A stretch of DNA of 64,000 nt, taken from the NCBI RefSeq assembly GCF_010731535.1, contig NZ_AP022581.1, forward strand, positions 1,435,952-1,499,951. The letters are read 5' to 3'. Shown here piece after piece: positions 22,401-32,977 of the stretch. The notes under the pieces are model-generated. The model was not told where the DNA came from, searched no databases, and worked only from the letters and a program-made list of their open reading frames with translations. Position 1 is the stretch's first letter. Each line of letters begins with the position of its first letter. Source of the DNA: Mycobacterium lacus. GTDB lineage: Bacteria; Actinomycetota; Actinomycetes; Mycobacteriales; Mycobacteriaceae. The translations under genes and the position numbers were made by a program.

Positions 22401-25400
22401 GGTGTGCGGTCAGCGGCGAACAAGTTGCGCTACCGGGTCGACTGGCGAGCAATTACCCCGAAAACCTTCCCTCCCACACGTTCTAGATGGCTGGTTTTGG
22501 CCTTCCCCGAACAAGCCGATGACGTGTGGATCACCGGCTTGGCTGCAAGGTATGCCGAGGCGGTCGATGTGCTCACGATCGAGCCAAGTGAACTCGAGAG
22601 AAGCGCTTTGTCCGCGTCGTTAACGAATGCTGCAACGCGGGCTCATTTTGACGGCGTTGTTTCCTTCATGGCAACAGATGAGCGGGCGCATCGAGATTAT
22701 TCTGGGATATCGGTCGGTTTGCTCTCGACACTTCTTCTCGCGCAAGCTCATTGCGATTCCGGTCTCGGAATACCGTTGTGGGTCATCACCCAAGGTGCGG
22801 TTGTTGTATCCACAGATGACGGTCCTGCGAGTCCTAGCCAGTCCGCTGTGTGGGGGCTAGGACAGTCGGTATGCCTCGAGCACCCCGACCAGTGGGGAGG
22901 GTTGGTTGATCTTCCGCAAAGTCCGTCAGCGCGCGACATCGAGCTTTTCTACGGGATACTGAGCTGCCCACAATCAGAGGACCAGCTCGCGATACGCCGA
23001 CACGGTGTGCATGCGCGTCGCTTGGTCGAGGCGCCGTTGCCGTTAGAGCGTGTAGAGCGTGTGGGCAGCTGGAAACCATCTGGAGCGGCTGTGGTCACTG
23101 GCGCCGCAGGGCGTGTGGGTAGACACGTCATTGGCTGGCTGGCAGAACGGGGTGCAAACCCCCTTGTCCTGCTAAGCCGCAAAGCCGCTGAGAACCCCGA
23201 GTTAGCCGAACTTGAAAGGGAACTCCAGGCGAGTGGGGTGGTCACGACATCGGTATCCGTCGATGTGAGCGATAGGTCAGCGTTGGCGGCCGTACTGGCC
23301 GACATTCGCAGTGCATACGGACCTATTAGGACCGTTGTGCATGCCGCAGCAGCCATCGGATGGAACACCCTAACCGACACAACTGCTGAAGAAGTCTCGA
23401 CCAGTTATGCCGCCAAGGCGGTTGGGGCCAATAACCTGGTGGAGCTGCTTGCGGATGAACCGCCAGACACCTTCATTTTGTTCTCCTCCGCGGCAGCGAC
23501 GTGGGGCGGTGCGCAGCAAGGAGCCTATGCGGCCGCCAACGCCCATGTCGATGCGCTGGCCACGCGGTTGCGAAGCAACGGATGCGCGGCGGTGTCAGCG
23601 GCGTTTGGCCTTTGGGCCGACGAGACCGGCACCATGTGGGAGGAGATCGTCGACTATCTGCAGAGGCTCGGCGTCGACCCGATCCCCCCCGACATTGCGC
23701 TGGCTGCGCTGGAACAGGCCATCGAGGCAAACGACACACTGATCACCATTGCCGACGTTTCATGGGATCGATTCCTGCCGGCGTTCACCGCCCGTCGCTC
23801 GCACTCACTACTGACCGAATTGGCGTCAGGCGCTAATAGCACTGAAAGCAGCAGCGGCAGCACATTGACCGCGAGCGCCTCGGGGCTTCGGGAAAAGTTA
23901 GCCGGTCAAACCGCCGAACAACAGCTCCACACCCTGACCACAGTGGTGGCCAGCGTCACCGCCAATGTGTTGGCCCACCCCGACGCCGCTGCCCTCGATC
24001 CAGATCTGGCGTTTAAAGACCTCGGTATCGACTCGCTGACAGCCCTCGAGCTGCGCAACGCCCTCGACCAACATACCGGCCTCGCCCTACCCGTAACCCT
24101 CGTCCTCGACCACCCCACCCCGGCGACGCTCGCCGCCCACCTCGCCGAGCTACTTGCCGACACCGCCGCAGCGCCTACGGTCCCAGCGGCACAGGTCAGC
24201 ACGCGTCTCGACGAGCCGTTGGACAATAGGCTCGATTACCTGGATCAAGCGGGATTTCTCGCGCTGCGAGCGGTTCACGGCGCGCTGATGCAGGTCACCT
24301 GGGTATACGACCGTGCCGTCAACCTTGATGGATTACGACAGTTTCACCGCAATCTCGGACGCGGGTTCCTGGGGCGCAGGATCGAACGCTCTCCGTTACC
24401 GTTCGCCCGTGATCGCTGGGTCTGGTCTCCTGGATCGGCGGACATCGATATGGTCGCGACGCCGCGGCCGCGCGCCGAGGTGAACGCATGGGCCGACGAG
24501 CGGGCCCGCCTAGCCGTAGATCCGGAGTGGGGACCCGGCTGGCATCTCGGGGTGCTGCCGCTCGAGGACGGCGGGACCGCGGTAAGCCTGGTGGCTACGC
24601 ATACGATCGTCGACGCGATCGGGTTCGGCCAGGCGATCGCCGATGCCGCCGAGGGCAGAACGCCCGATCTGGGCTATCCGCCTGCGGGATCGCGCACCCG
24701 CTGGCGGGCGGTCCGTGAGGACCTCCGGCAAACCGTCAAGGACCTGCCCGACGTTGGGCGGGCGCTGGCCGCAGCAGCTCGAAGGGCCAGGCGCGACCGC
24801 GGAGTTCTCAAATCAACGATCAAAGCGCCACCACCTTCCCCGACGGCGGCCGGCGACGATCAGGTAGTCGACGTGCCTGCCGTGACCGCATACATCGACC
24901 TCGCGGAATGGGATGCTCGTGCGAAAAGTCTTGGCGCAAGCAGTAACTCGCTTGTGGCAGGACTTGCGTCCAGACTTGCCGTCGGAGTGGGGCGTGTTCA
25001 CGACGACGGACAGGTCACTCTACGATTTGTGGTATCGCGACGGACCGAAGGCGATACCCGTGGCAATGCGCTCACAAATGTCGACGTCACAGTCGACCCG
25101 ACGCTCGCGGCGAAGGACCTCGGGGAAATGCACGTCAAGATCACGCAAGCGATCCTCGAAGCGATCGAGAACCCCGACGACGAGTATTTGGCGCCGCTCC
25201 CACTGGCAGCGATGACACCGAAGTGGATGGCCAGGAGACTGGCAGGGGTGGCGGGGGGCGGTGCCAGCGTGACTTGCTCCAATGTCGGTGACGTGCCCGC
25301 GGCGATGAACCGGCCCGATGGCACCGATGCCGACTACGTGTACATAAGAGGACTCGAGCCCGGCATTACAAGAAACACACTCGAGTGCATGGGTGGACGA

Positions 25401-25550
25401 CTGTTGGTGTTTTCCGGGCGGGGCCGCGGGAAGATGTATCTCAGTGTCTCCGCATATCTTCTCGAGCGGTCAAACAATACTAAAGATGAGCTGAGCGAGG
25501 CCGTATCGCGTGCCCTCGCCGAATTCGATCTCAATGCTGAGATCGACTGA
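19453..25550 (+). CDS. PKS module with C-terminal PapA/condensation-like acyltransferase: KS-AT-KR-ACP-C, one frameshift
   Basis: 2032 residues after restoring one base. An N-terminal coiled-coil docking helix (residues ~8-32, [17 protein letters not shown]) matches the helical tail of the preceding protein. Then KS ~33-460, methylmalonyl-type AT ~570-880, a KR with a large structural half (~935-1205) and catalytic half (~1210-1400; [18 protein letters not shown]), and ACP ~1480-1575 ([11 protein letters not shown]). From ~1585 to the end is a 450-residue acyltransferase domain with HTIVDAIG (HxxxD motif) near residue 1717 and SNVGDVPAA near 1940. I see no DH, ER or thioesterase. The C-terminal domain probably releases the chain onto an alcohol. 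The frame breaks at 21953-21955 (TTT, versus TTTT at 15397-15400). The gene lies 34 bp after the first PKS. Confidence 0.87.
19551..22247. repeat. 2.7-kb near-identical direct repeat, copy 2 (KS-AT of second module)
   Basis: Partner of 12996-15692. The boundaries fall at the start of KS (just before [12 protein letters not shown]) and just after the AT-KR linker (ending PTPTGDA), so the unit is a functional KS-AT cassette. KS carries GTGFGEG where copy 1 has GTGWGEG. Confidence 0.93.
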
Positions 25551-25915
25551 TAACGCCGTTTTTCGCGTGGCTCGGCTTCGCGCCAGGCTCTTGGCGCCGG
25601 GAAGAGCTTGCCTGATGGGCGCGGTCAAGAGCCATCCGGGCGCGGAGTGATTCGTAAGCTCGCCCAGTGACAGGTTGCATCGGCTCTTCAATCTTCAGCG
25701 GGCAGGCGGCGGGTTGGTCGTGCTCGTGTTAGGGCTTGAGTCCCCTGGACGTCTGAAGGCCGAGTGTGGCAACGCATTCCGGCCACGGAGGCGCCAAGGG
25801 CATGACCGACGCCAGGACAGGTTGGACCTGCGCCCACACAAGGCGGCAGGTTTGACTCGAAGTCGCATGTGGGATGGAAGGCCGAATTGGCCGTGAAGCT
25901 GTCCGCCCCGATCGA
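25551..25915. other. gap between PKS and IS1380 element
   Basis: About 365 bp with no recognisable gene. Short frames lack domains. The region around 25555-25615 has several short inverted GC-rich words, which could be a transcript end, but there is no clear stem plus T tract. Confidence 0.45.
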
Positions 25916-25919
25916 CTAA

Positions 25920-27598
25920 CCCGGATTTTTCGCGAAACTGTGCGTGACACGGTGTTGAGTTAGCGAAAGTGCCTGTCCTGCAATGGATAATGAGGTTTCT
26001 TCAAGTCGTCAGTATCCAGCGGGGAGGCACTTTCTAAGTGAACGGTAGCGCAGCGGGTCCGCGGGTGAAAGTATCAGCCGACGGTGCCGGTGTCGTGTCG
26101 CATGCCGGGGTGGGCATGCTGCGGGAGGTCGCCGATCTGACCGGGCTGTCGTCGCAGGTCACAGCCGTGTTGGCCGATACCTACCGGGGGCCGTGGATGC
26201 ATGCACCCGGGGTGGTGTTCGCTGATCTGGCCGCGGCGGTGGCCGACGGCGCGGACTGCATCGATTCGGTCGGCGCATTGTGGGGTGACCGCCAGCAGGC
26301 GTTCGGGCCGGTGGCCTCGACGAGCACGCTGTGGCGGTTGGTTGATGAGCGCATCGACGCCGCGCATCTGCCGGGGATTCGGGCGGCCCGCGCGCATGCC
26401 CGCGCCCAGGCGTGGGCGGCCGGGGCCCCGAGCACGGTGGGTGGCTGCACCTGGATGTCGATGCCACCATCTGCGTTGATCATTCCGACAACAAGGAAAA
26501 CGCGGCAGCGACCTGGAAGAAAACCTTCGGATTCCACCCGCTGCTGGTGTTTTTGGACCGTCCCGACATCGCCGCCGGGGAGGCCTTGGCCGGGTTGCTG
26601 CGCGCAGGCAACGCCGGCTCGAACACCACCGCCGACCACATCACCGTTCTTGAGCAGGCGCTGGAATCGCTACCGGCGGCCTACCGTCCCGACCCGGACA
26701 ACCCCGACGGGCCGGCGGTGTTGATCCGCTCGGATTCGGCCGGGGCCACCTACGGGTTCGCCGCGGCCTGCCGTACCGCGCACGTGGGGTTCTCCTTGGG
26801 CGCGGTCATCGACTCCCGCGTGCAAAACGCTGTCGAGATCCTCAACGACGCCGATGCCTGGTATCCGGCCATCGACACCGACGGCGCCATCCGCGACGGC
26901 GCCTGGGTCGCCGAGGCCACCGATCTGGTGGATCTGTCGGCTTGGCCGGCCGGCACGCGGTTGGTCCTACGCAAGGAGCGCCCGCACCCCGGCGCCCAGT
27001 TGCGGTTCACCGATTCTGACGGCCACCGGGTCACCGGGTTTCTCACCGACACCGCCGACGGGGCCATCCCCGGCCAGCTGGCCGGCCTGGAGTTGCGCCA
27101 CCGCCAACACGCCCGGGTGGAAGACCGCATCCGCCAAGCCAAAGCCACCGGCCTGCGGAATCTACCGTTCAGTGCTTTTGACGCCAATGCCGCCTGGCTT
27201 GAAATCGTCCTGGCAGCCACCGATCTGATCGCCTGGACCAAACTGATCGGCTTCACCGAGGACCCGGACCTGGCGCGCTGCGAGATCGCCGCCTTCCGCT
27301 ACCGGGTGCTGCACGTGGCCGCCCGCATCACCCGCGGCGCCCGCCAGGTTCGCCTGCGCATCGACGCCACCTGGCGCTGGGCCAAGGCCATCACCGCCGC
27401 CTGGATTCGCATCCGCGCCGCCTTCACCTAACCACCCGACCTCCCTGACCCGACCAGACGAAAGACCCCGGCCCCCAGGAAGCCCGCCCACCGGCACGAC
27501 AGCCGGCGACCTGTCGCACCCACCTGCCAGAATCGGCGTCACCAGCCGGCCAGAACCCCGCTCACACCCCACCCATCAAGCAGCGCGAAAAATCGAGG
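25920..27598 (+). mobile_element. IS1380-family insertion sequence
   Basis: 1679 bp bounded by imperfect inverted ends: cccggatttttcgcg on the left and the reverse complement of cctcgatttttcgcg on the right (13 of 15 matching). It is flanked by a 4-bp direct repeat, CTAA, at 25916-25919 and 27599-27602. Four-base duplications and this length fit the IS1380 family. The intact duplication suggests a fairly recent insertion. It lies between the PKS assembly line and the methyltransferase, separating genes probably once contiguous. Confidence 0.9.
26038..27431 (+). pseudogene. IS1380-family transposase, single frameshift
   Basis: DDE transposase of the IS1380 type, about 464 residues in total. 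The N-terminal part reads MNGSAAGPRVKVSADG and on to ARAHARAQAWAAGAP. The catalytic part continues in another frame with HGGWLHLDVDATICVDHS and ends VRLRIDATWRWAKAI. The frame is lost at the C run 26426-26429. Adding one C gives a continuous AGAPEHGGWLHLDVDAT, the family sequence. The start is GTG at 26038. If the missing base is a sequencing error, the element is probably functional. Confidence 0.88.
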
Positions 27599-27689
27599 CT
27601 AACACCAACGGAATATCAGCACCCGCGTGGCGGAGGGCCCTGTGGCCAATTCGCCATGTTCCTCCCCGGGTTCGTGTCATACTGGCCCG

Positions 27690-28517
27690 ATGGTGCTACG
27701 TACGCCCAGCGAGAAGCTCATCTACCGGCTGAACCGCAATCCAACCTTCCTGAAACTCCTGAACTTACGCTTCAAGTACGGCTACCGGTTCCTCAGTCGC
27801 TTGCTCACACGAGATGACGTGTTATTCCTCAATTGGGGATATGAGGAGGATCCGCCGATGGCCCTGCCGCTGGCGGCGTCCGATGAGCCCGACCGGCTGC
27901 CGATTCAGCTCTACCACCGCACCGCAACCCAGGTGGATCTCACGGGCAAAGATGTGCTCGAGGTCAGTTGCGGCCACGGCGGCGGCGCTTCGTACATCAT
28001 GCGGACCCTGCACCCGGCCTCCTACACGGGCCTGGATTTGAACACTGTCGGCATAGAGTTTTGCCGAAAGAGGCACAACCTGCCCGATCTGCGATTCGTG
28101 CAGGGCAACGCCGAGAGCTTGCCGTTTCCCGATGAGTCCTTCGATGCGGTGATCAATATCGAAGCCGCGATCCACTACATTGACTTCGCCGGTTTCCTCA
28201 AGGAAGTGGCCCGCGTGCTGCGCCCGGGCGGGCATTTCCTGTACGCCGATATTCGGGACGCCGAAGGCGTCGACGCGTGGAAGGCGACGCTTGCCAACGC
28301 CCCCATGCGACTGCTGTCGGAACAGATCATCAATGCGGAGGTTATGCGCGGGCTGGAGAAGAATCGGCTTCTGGGCCAGATCAAGAGTCGTCTGCCGAAT
28401 ATCGCGTTCCTACAAAACATCGCCAACGATTTTGCCAGCGGAAAGGACTCGTTGATCTACCGTCGTCTAGAAAACGGCGAGGTTACATACCGGATGTTCT
28501 GCTTTATCAGGAATTGA
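27690..28517 (+). CDS. SAM-dependent methyltransferase of the Rv2952/Rv1523 type
   Basis: A 275-residue class I methyltransferase. Residues ~75-110 contain LEVSCGHGGGASYIMRTL, the SAM-binding motif I variant found in mycobacterial phthiotriol and glycopeptidolipid sugar methyltransferases, followed by GLDLNTVGIEFC and QGNAESLPFPDESFDAVINI. I prefer the ATG at 27690 to an upstream GTG at 27627, because residues from here (MVLRTPSEKLIYRLNRNP) look like the family N-terminus. The gene starts 92 bp beyond the end of the IS1380 element, so any original promoter may have been displaced. Likely role: O-methylation of a sugar or of the polyketide-derived lipid. Rv1523 sits in the equivalent cluster in M. 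tuberculosis. Confidence 0.82.
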   Translation: MVLRTPSEKLIYRLNRNPTFLKLLNLRFKYGYRFLSRLLTRDDVLFLNWGYEEDPPMALPLAASDEPDRLPIQLYHRTATQVDLTGKDVLEVSCGHGGGASYIMRTLHPASYTGLDLNTVGIEFCRKRHNLPDLRFVQGNAESLPFPDESFDAVINIEAAIHYIDFAGFLKEVARVLRPGGHFLYADIRDAEGVDAWKATLANAPMRLLSEQIINAEVMRGLEKNRLLGQIKSRLPNIAFLQNIANDFASGKDSLIYRRLENGEVTYRMFCFIRN

Positions 28518-28727
28518 GGCAGCGTACGCAAGACACTATGCCGCAAGCGCTTTCACTGGTCCTGAGTACGGTTTAGATATCGCTACTGAATTCCGCCCAT
28601 AGCCCAAACTCCCAAAACCCTTGTTACCAAAAACCTTTAAGTCGTTCGACATAGCGGCCTCCGCCATCACGCCCACATTGTTCGGCTACCTGTGAGCCTG
28701 GAATGGATTCGTGCACAAGCGAATCTG

Positions 28728-28995
28728 GCATCAGCGGTCCCGCCGGCCAGTCGCACACCCTGATCAGTCTGGTGACCGCCGCAATCCACGCCGGGCACAA
28801 GGGTTCGCCACGTGACCGTCGCCGACCTCGTGACGGCGAGCTGGTCGCCGACCACGAACTGGCCTGAGCTCGCCATCAAACTATCTCCGACCCAAGCCAC
28901 GTCGAAGCAGCGAAAGCGTTGCGCCGCAAGCACATCAGCGTCACTCGGCCGGTACCAGAGCCCGACGTGGCGATCCGCTGTCTCGATGATTAATG
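28728..28995 (+). pseudogene. degenerate IS21-type remnant (IstB-like, possibly IstA-like)
   Basis: Translated fragments in shifting frames resemble IstB: SGPAGQSHTLISLVTAAIHA at 28728-28790 (a Walker A region that has lost residues around the GTGK), then VTVADLVTAS near 28812-28840. Downstream (about 28893-28991), HVEAAKALRRKHISVTRPVP and on to RCLDD reads like part of an IS21-type transposase or associated protein. No frame spans the region. This is a scar of an older insertion next to the IS256 copy. Confidence 0.5.
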
Positions 28996-29154
28996 ATGAC
29001 AGGGTAAGTCCCCTGGCGTGGTGGAGTTTCGGAAGCCGAGGGCGACCGTGCCGGACCTGTTGTTGGGTGTGTCGCTACCGGTGTTGAGGTGGGCCATCGC
29101 GTAGTGGTCAGTGAGTTACCGACCAAAGTGACTCACAGGAAGACACACAACGCG

Positions 29155-29931
29155 ATGACCCAGGACCATTCTGCCCTGCTTGCCCAACTCGATGCGCTGA
29201 AGTCCGCTGACGCGGGCGCGGTTTTCGCTGAGTTGATCCGTGCCGGGCTGCAGCAGCTCATCGAAGCTGAGGCCACCGCCACGATCGGTGCCGGGCGCTA
29301 CGAGCGCACCGAGGGCCGTGCGGTGCACCGCAACGGGCACCGGCCCAAGACGGTGTCGACGAACGCAGGTGACATCGAGGTGCAGATCCCCAAGCTGCGG
29401 GCCGGGTCATTCTTCCCGTCGCTGCTGGAGCGGCGCCGCCGCATCGATAAGGCGCTGCACGCGGTGATCATGGAGGCCTACGTGCACGGCGTGTCGACGC
29501 GCAGCGTCGATGACCTGGTCGCCGCGATGGGCGTGCAGGCCGGAGTGTCCAAATCGGAGGTCTCGCGGATCTGTGCCGGCCTGGACAGGGAGATCGAGGC
29601 GTTTCGCACCCGCAGTCTGACCCACACCGAGTTTCCGTACGTGTTCTGCGATGCGACGTTCTGCAAGGTCCGTATCGGGGCTCACGTGGTTTCTCAGGCG
29701 CTGGTGGTGGCCACCGGTGTCTCGATCGACGGGACCCGCGAATTGTTGGGCGCCGCTGTCGGGGACAGCGAGTCTTACGAGTTCTGGCGTGAGTTCCTGG
29801 TATCGCTCAAAGCGCGTGGACTCCGCGGGGTGCATCTGGTCATCTCTGATGCGCATGCCGGTCTCAAAGCCGCTGTGGCACAACAGTTCACGGGTTCATC
29901 ATGGCAGCGGTGCCGGGTGCACTTCATGCGC
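29155..29931 (+). pseudogene. IS256-family transposase, 5' part (interrupted)
   Basis: The first ~259 codons of a mutator-type (IS256 family) transposase, from MTQDHSALLAQLDALKSADA to QRCRVHFMR. Visible family features: CDATFCKVRIGAHVVSQALV with the first catalytic Asp, LVISDAHAGLKAAV with the second, and the RCRVHFMR turn. The coding sequence is cut at 29931 by the two-recombinase element and resumes at 32978. Start ATG 29155-29157 is chosen because family similarity starts there; the frame is open further upstream to 29089. Confidence 0.85.
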
Positions 29932-29947
29932 ATTAACCGGCCTTCGT
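29931..29947. repeat. left inverted end of the recombinase element
   Basis: cattaaccggccttcgt; pairs with 32961-32977 with two mismatches. Confidence 0.8.
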
Positions 29948-29955
29948 GGTCAGGG

Positions 29956-31945
29956 TCAAGAGGGCGGGGTGGTGGAGGGGTTGCGGCGTAGTCGTTGGAG
30001 GTGCTGATCGAGGTTCGCTGCGACGCGCTGGTGGCGGGCAGCTTCGTCGTCCCAGCCGCGGGCTTGGGCATCGGCCTGTAAAGCGCGGATGTCGTCGAGT
30101 TGGGCGCTGATCGTGGTGGTGGCCGCTGGGTCGGGGACGAAGAAGTCGCACTGCTCGCAGATGTTGGCGTAGGGGCACGGCCCAGCGGCTTTGGGGCGGG
30201 CGCAGAAGCCGTGCGCGAGACGAGTTTTGAGCATTTCCGAATGCAGCCAGGCGACTTTGTCGGGCACCGGCGGCGCGGCGTTGACGACGGTCAGGGGGAG
30301 CAGTTGACCGGCGCGGACTTTGTCCATCGCCGCTTGGTAGGCGCTGCGGATGGTGGGCGTGGCGAGCTTGGCGTAACGCAGTGTCATCTCCGGGGTGACG
30401 TGGCCCATGAGGGCCATCAGCGCGGGCAGCCCGATACCGCCGTTAATCAGGCTGGTGCCGAAGGTATGCCGCAGCTGGTGTGGGGTGATGTGCAGCAGCT
30501 TTCCGTCGCGGCCGCGCAGCCCGGCAGTGGCGGCCGCGTCGAGCAGGCCTTTGCGCAGCCGGAATGACGTTGGGCGGCGGCCGTGTTCGAGGAACAAGAA
30601 CTTGGTCAGCCGGCCGTCGCGGGGATGGGGCAGCGCACGTTGGCGGCCCCGCTGGGCGATCCAGGCATCGATCACCTGCACGGTGTCGGGGTCCAGCGGC
30701 ACCATGCGTTCGGAGTTCAGCTTGCCCACCGGCACGCGCAGCCAGGTGCCGTGCCCAACGAAGTCCAGCAGGCAGTCCAGTTCCAGGTCGAGCAGTTCAC
30801 CGACGCGCATACCGGTAGCGCGCAACAGCAGCAGGCCGGTGCGAACGAATGCGTCATCGAGGTTGGCGACGGCACCCATCAGTGCCCGGTCGACGTCTGG
30901 GGTCAGCGCTCGGGGCAGCGCGTCGGGGTGCGTGGGATGTCGGCGTAGAACAGCAGCCGCCGCGGCGGCGCCGAGGCCAGCCCCAGCCGGCGATGTCTTC
31001 GAAGAAGCAGCGCAGGTCGACCACATCTTGGTGGAACACGACCACGCCGACGGTGCGGCGCTCCCGGTTCTTGCCGCGCCACGGCCGGGTCCGGGCCCAT
31101 GCCAGGTAGGGCTCGATGTGGCGGGTTCGTTCGATCTGCTCCAGCCGGGTCACCTCGGGGTGCTGGTCGGCGAGGTGGTCGAAGAACACCCGCAACGCCT
31201 TGGTTCGCCCGGCAACCGTGTAGGGGCGCAGCGTAGTGGTGATCGTCTGCACGTAGCGGACCACCTCCGTGCGGATCAGCGGCTGGCGCACACCAGCGGC
31301 GTGCGCAAGTGGCCCAACTGCCACCGGCCCGCTCTGTCGCGGCGGGGTGGTCAGGCTCCCGAGTTGGTAGCAGGCCTGCTGCAAGCCGAACAGCCGGGTG
31401 CGGGCATGGTGACGCGCCGAGGCCGACAACACGGCTGATCCATCCAGCTGTCCGAGCACGGCAGCGAAGTCGTCTTCGGTCAGCTGCCGCACGGGCTTTC
31501 CCACGTGCAGGCAGATCGTCGAGGCAGCCAACAGCCCGACCTGCCGCTGCCAGTTGCTGCTCCAGCCCAGCACCGCGGCGGCCTCTGCGACCGCGGCCAA
31601 GTTGTCGGGCTCGTGGGCGGCCCACTCAACCGGCAGCCCGCACCCGCCGGGCTTGGCCAGCAGTAGCTCCACGTCAGGAACCAGGTGCCGGTGCACGAAA
31701 CACCAGGAGAGGAACGGCCAAGCTTTTAGCCGGTGCAGGTCGGTTAACCGGGCCGGGGTGGGGCGGCGCATCCACACCGCCGGGTCGGGATGCTGCTGCA
31801 GGAACCGGCGGGCGGCGCGGCGCCGTTCGAACTGCACACCCTTGGCTACTGTCAGCGCGTCGACGTGGTCGTCGTAGGCCGCGAGCAGCTGCGCGCTCGT
31901 CCGAAGCGGTGCGGTGGCCGGGTTGGCGGCCGCGACGCTCACCAT
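29956..31945 (-). pseudogene. TnpB-like tyrosine recombinase, two frameshifts
   Basis: About 663 residues when two single bases are restored, the size of Tn554 TnpB. The N-terminal part (MVSVAAANPATAPLRTSAQL and on to DLRCFFEDIAGWGW) holds the DNA-binding arm. The catalytic part carries TGMRVGELLDL (Arg), HQLRHTFGT (HxxR), LMGHVTPEMTLRYAKL (His and nucleophile Tyr). The C-terminus has a cysteine cluster FCARPKAAGPCPYANICEQC, likely a zinc site. Frame breaks are at 30975-30976 (GG on the plus strand, GGG expected) and 30924-30927 (GGGG, GGGGG expected). Between them the sequence reads SAPPRRLLFYADIPRTP in a third frame. Its start overlaps the end of the upstream recombinase by 7 bases, so the two are translationally coupled. 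Confidence 0.82.
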
Positions 31946-32924
31946 GGCGATTCCTTACGTGCGGCGGTGTACTCGGCGGCGAGGGTCTCGGCTGACAGAT
32001 GCACGTACTTGCCCGTCGTCTCGGGGCTGGCGTGCCCCATTAAGTTCCGCAGCACCAGCAGATCGATCCCGGCTGCGGCCAACTGGGTTCCGTAGGTGTG
32101 ACGCAGCCGGTGTGGCCGCACCCGCGCCGCGCCCGAACGAGCCCGGTGGGTGCGGAAGATCCGACGCATCCCCGCCTCGGTCAACGGCTGTCCCACGGTC
32201 GGCCCACGCAGCACAACGAAGCATTGCTCGGTCGCGCAATCCGCTGGCCGCTCAGCGGCGCGCAGTCCGCCAAGCAGCATCAGCAGCACCATGGCACGGT
32301 CGCGATGGGTGCCCAGATCGGCCAGGAACGCCTCAACCTCGGCCAGTTCAAGGCTTTCCGGCAGTAGCTGTTGCTGCCGCACCAGCCGACCGCCCGGTCT
32401 GCGGTGACGAGCCGGGATATGCCCCAGCGGGCCCCGACGTGCCCGAAGCCCACTGGTGCGCCGCGGAGCCGGCACCGGGCTGGTCGTCACCATGCCGGTG
32501 ATCTCCGCGAACTCGAACAGTGCTCTCACCGCGGCAATGCGCCGATTCTGCGTCGCTGGGGCAGCGCCCGCCGCTCGCATAACCGGACCACTGTCGAACC
32601 CGCGGTGCGCTTGGGCTGGGTCTGCCAGTCCAGATAGTCGAATAAGTCGGGCGGCCGCACCTCGGCCAGACCAATGCCGTGCCCGGCGAGGAACCGCAGG
32701 AAATTCAACACGTCGTACGCATATGCGCGCCGCGTCGCGCGGGCGAAGTTCCTACCCTTCAGGTGCGCCAGAAACCGATTCACCATTGCGACGTCGTCGC
32801 TCTGCCCGGCGGCGGCATCCGCGGCAAGCAAGAAAACGTCTCCGTCACCGGCTACCCGAAGCCCCATCGGCACCTCCCACGCGGAAAGCCACCGACCTCC
32901 AGTGTCAACGCCCAAACGCCTCAC
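31939..32924 (-). pseudogene. TnpA-like tyrosine recombinase, frameshift and internal deletion
   Basis: About 328 residues when one base is restored. N-terminal core-binding region: MVNRFLAHLKGRNFARATRR, LFDYLDWQTQPKRT. Catalytic region: MLLGGLRAAE (first Arg), HRLRHTYGTQLA (HxxR), LMGHASPETTGKYVHLS (His, Tyr). The frame breaks at the C run 32567-32569 (one more C gives ERRGAAPATQNRRIAAVRAL). GGLRAAE runs straight into RPADCATEQC. The beta-hairpin segment of about 40 residues that normally holds the catalytic Lys between these is missing without loss of frame, so this copy may be catalytically weak even if the frameshift is an artefact. Confidence 0.75.
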
Positions 32925-32960
32925 TGGTGGGACCTCACATGCACCGAGCGTGTCGCCCCG

Positions 32961-32977
32961 ACGAGGGCCGGTTAACG
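32961..32977. repeat. right inverted end of the recombinase element
   Basis: acgagggccggttaacg; reverse complement matches 29931-29947 at 15 of 17 positions. Confidence 0.8.

Larger units (their letters stand above)
29931..32977 (-). mobile_element. two-recombinase transposable element (Tn554/RIT-like) inserted in an IS256 transposase gene
   Basis: A 3.05-kb element bounded by 17-bp inverted ends: cattaaccggccttcgt at 29931-29947 and the reverse complement of cgttaaccggccctcgt at 32961-32977, with 15 of 17 matching. Removing it and keeping one of the ambiguous boundary bases joins ATG CGC to GAT AAC CTG CAC, restoring the IS256 frame as FMRDNLHTAV. Inside are two minus-strand tyrosine recombinase genes and no passenger gene. 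I see no target duplication longer than one or two bases, as expected for tyrosine-recombinase transposition. Confidence 0.85.

Noticed and set aside
29956..32924. Recombinase trio (RIT) with three genes
   Set aside because: The three or four open frames resolve into two recombinases once single-base breaks are restored; only two HxxR...Y catalytic regions are present.
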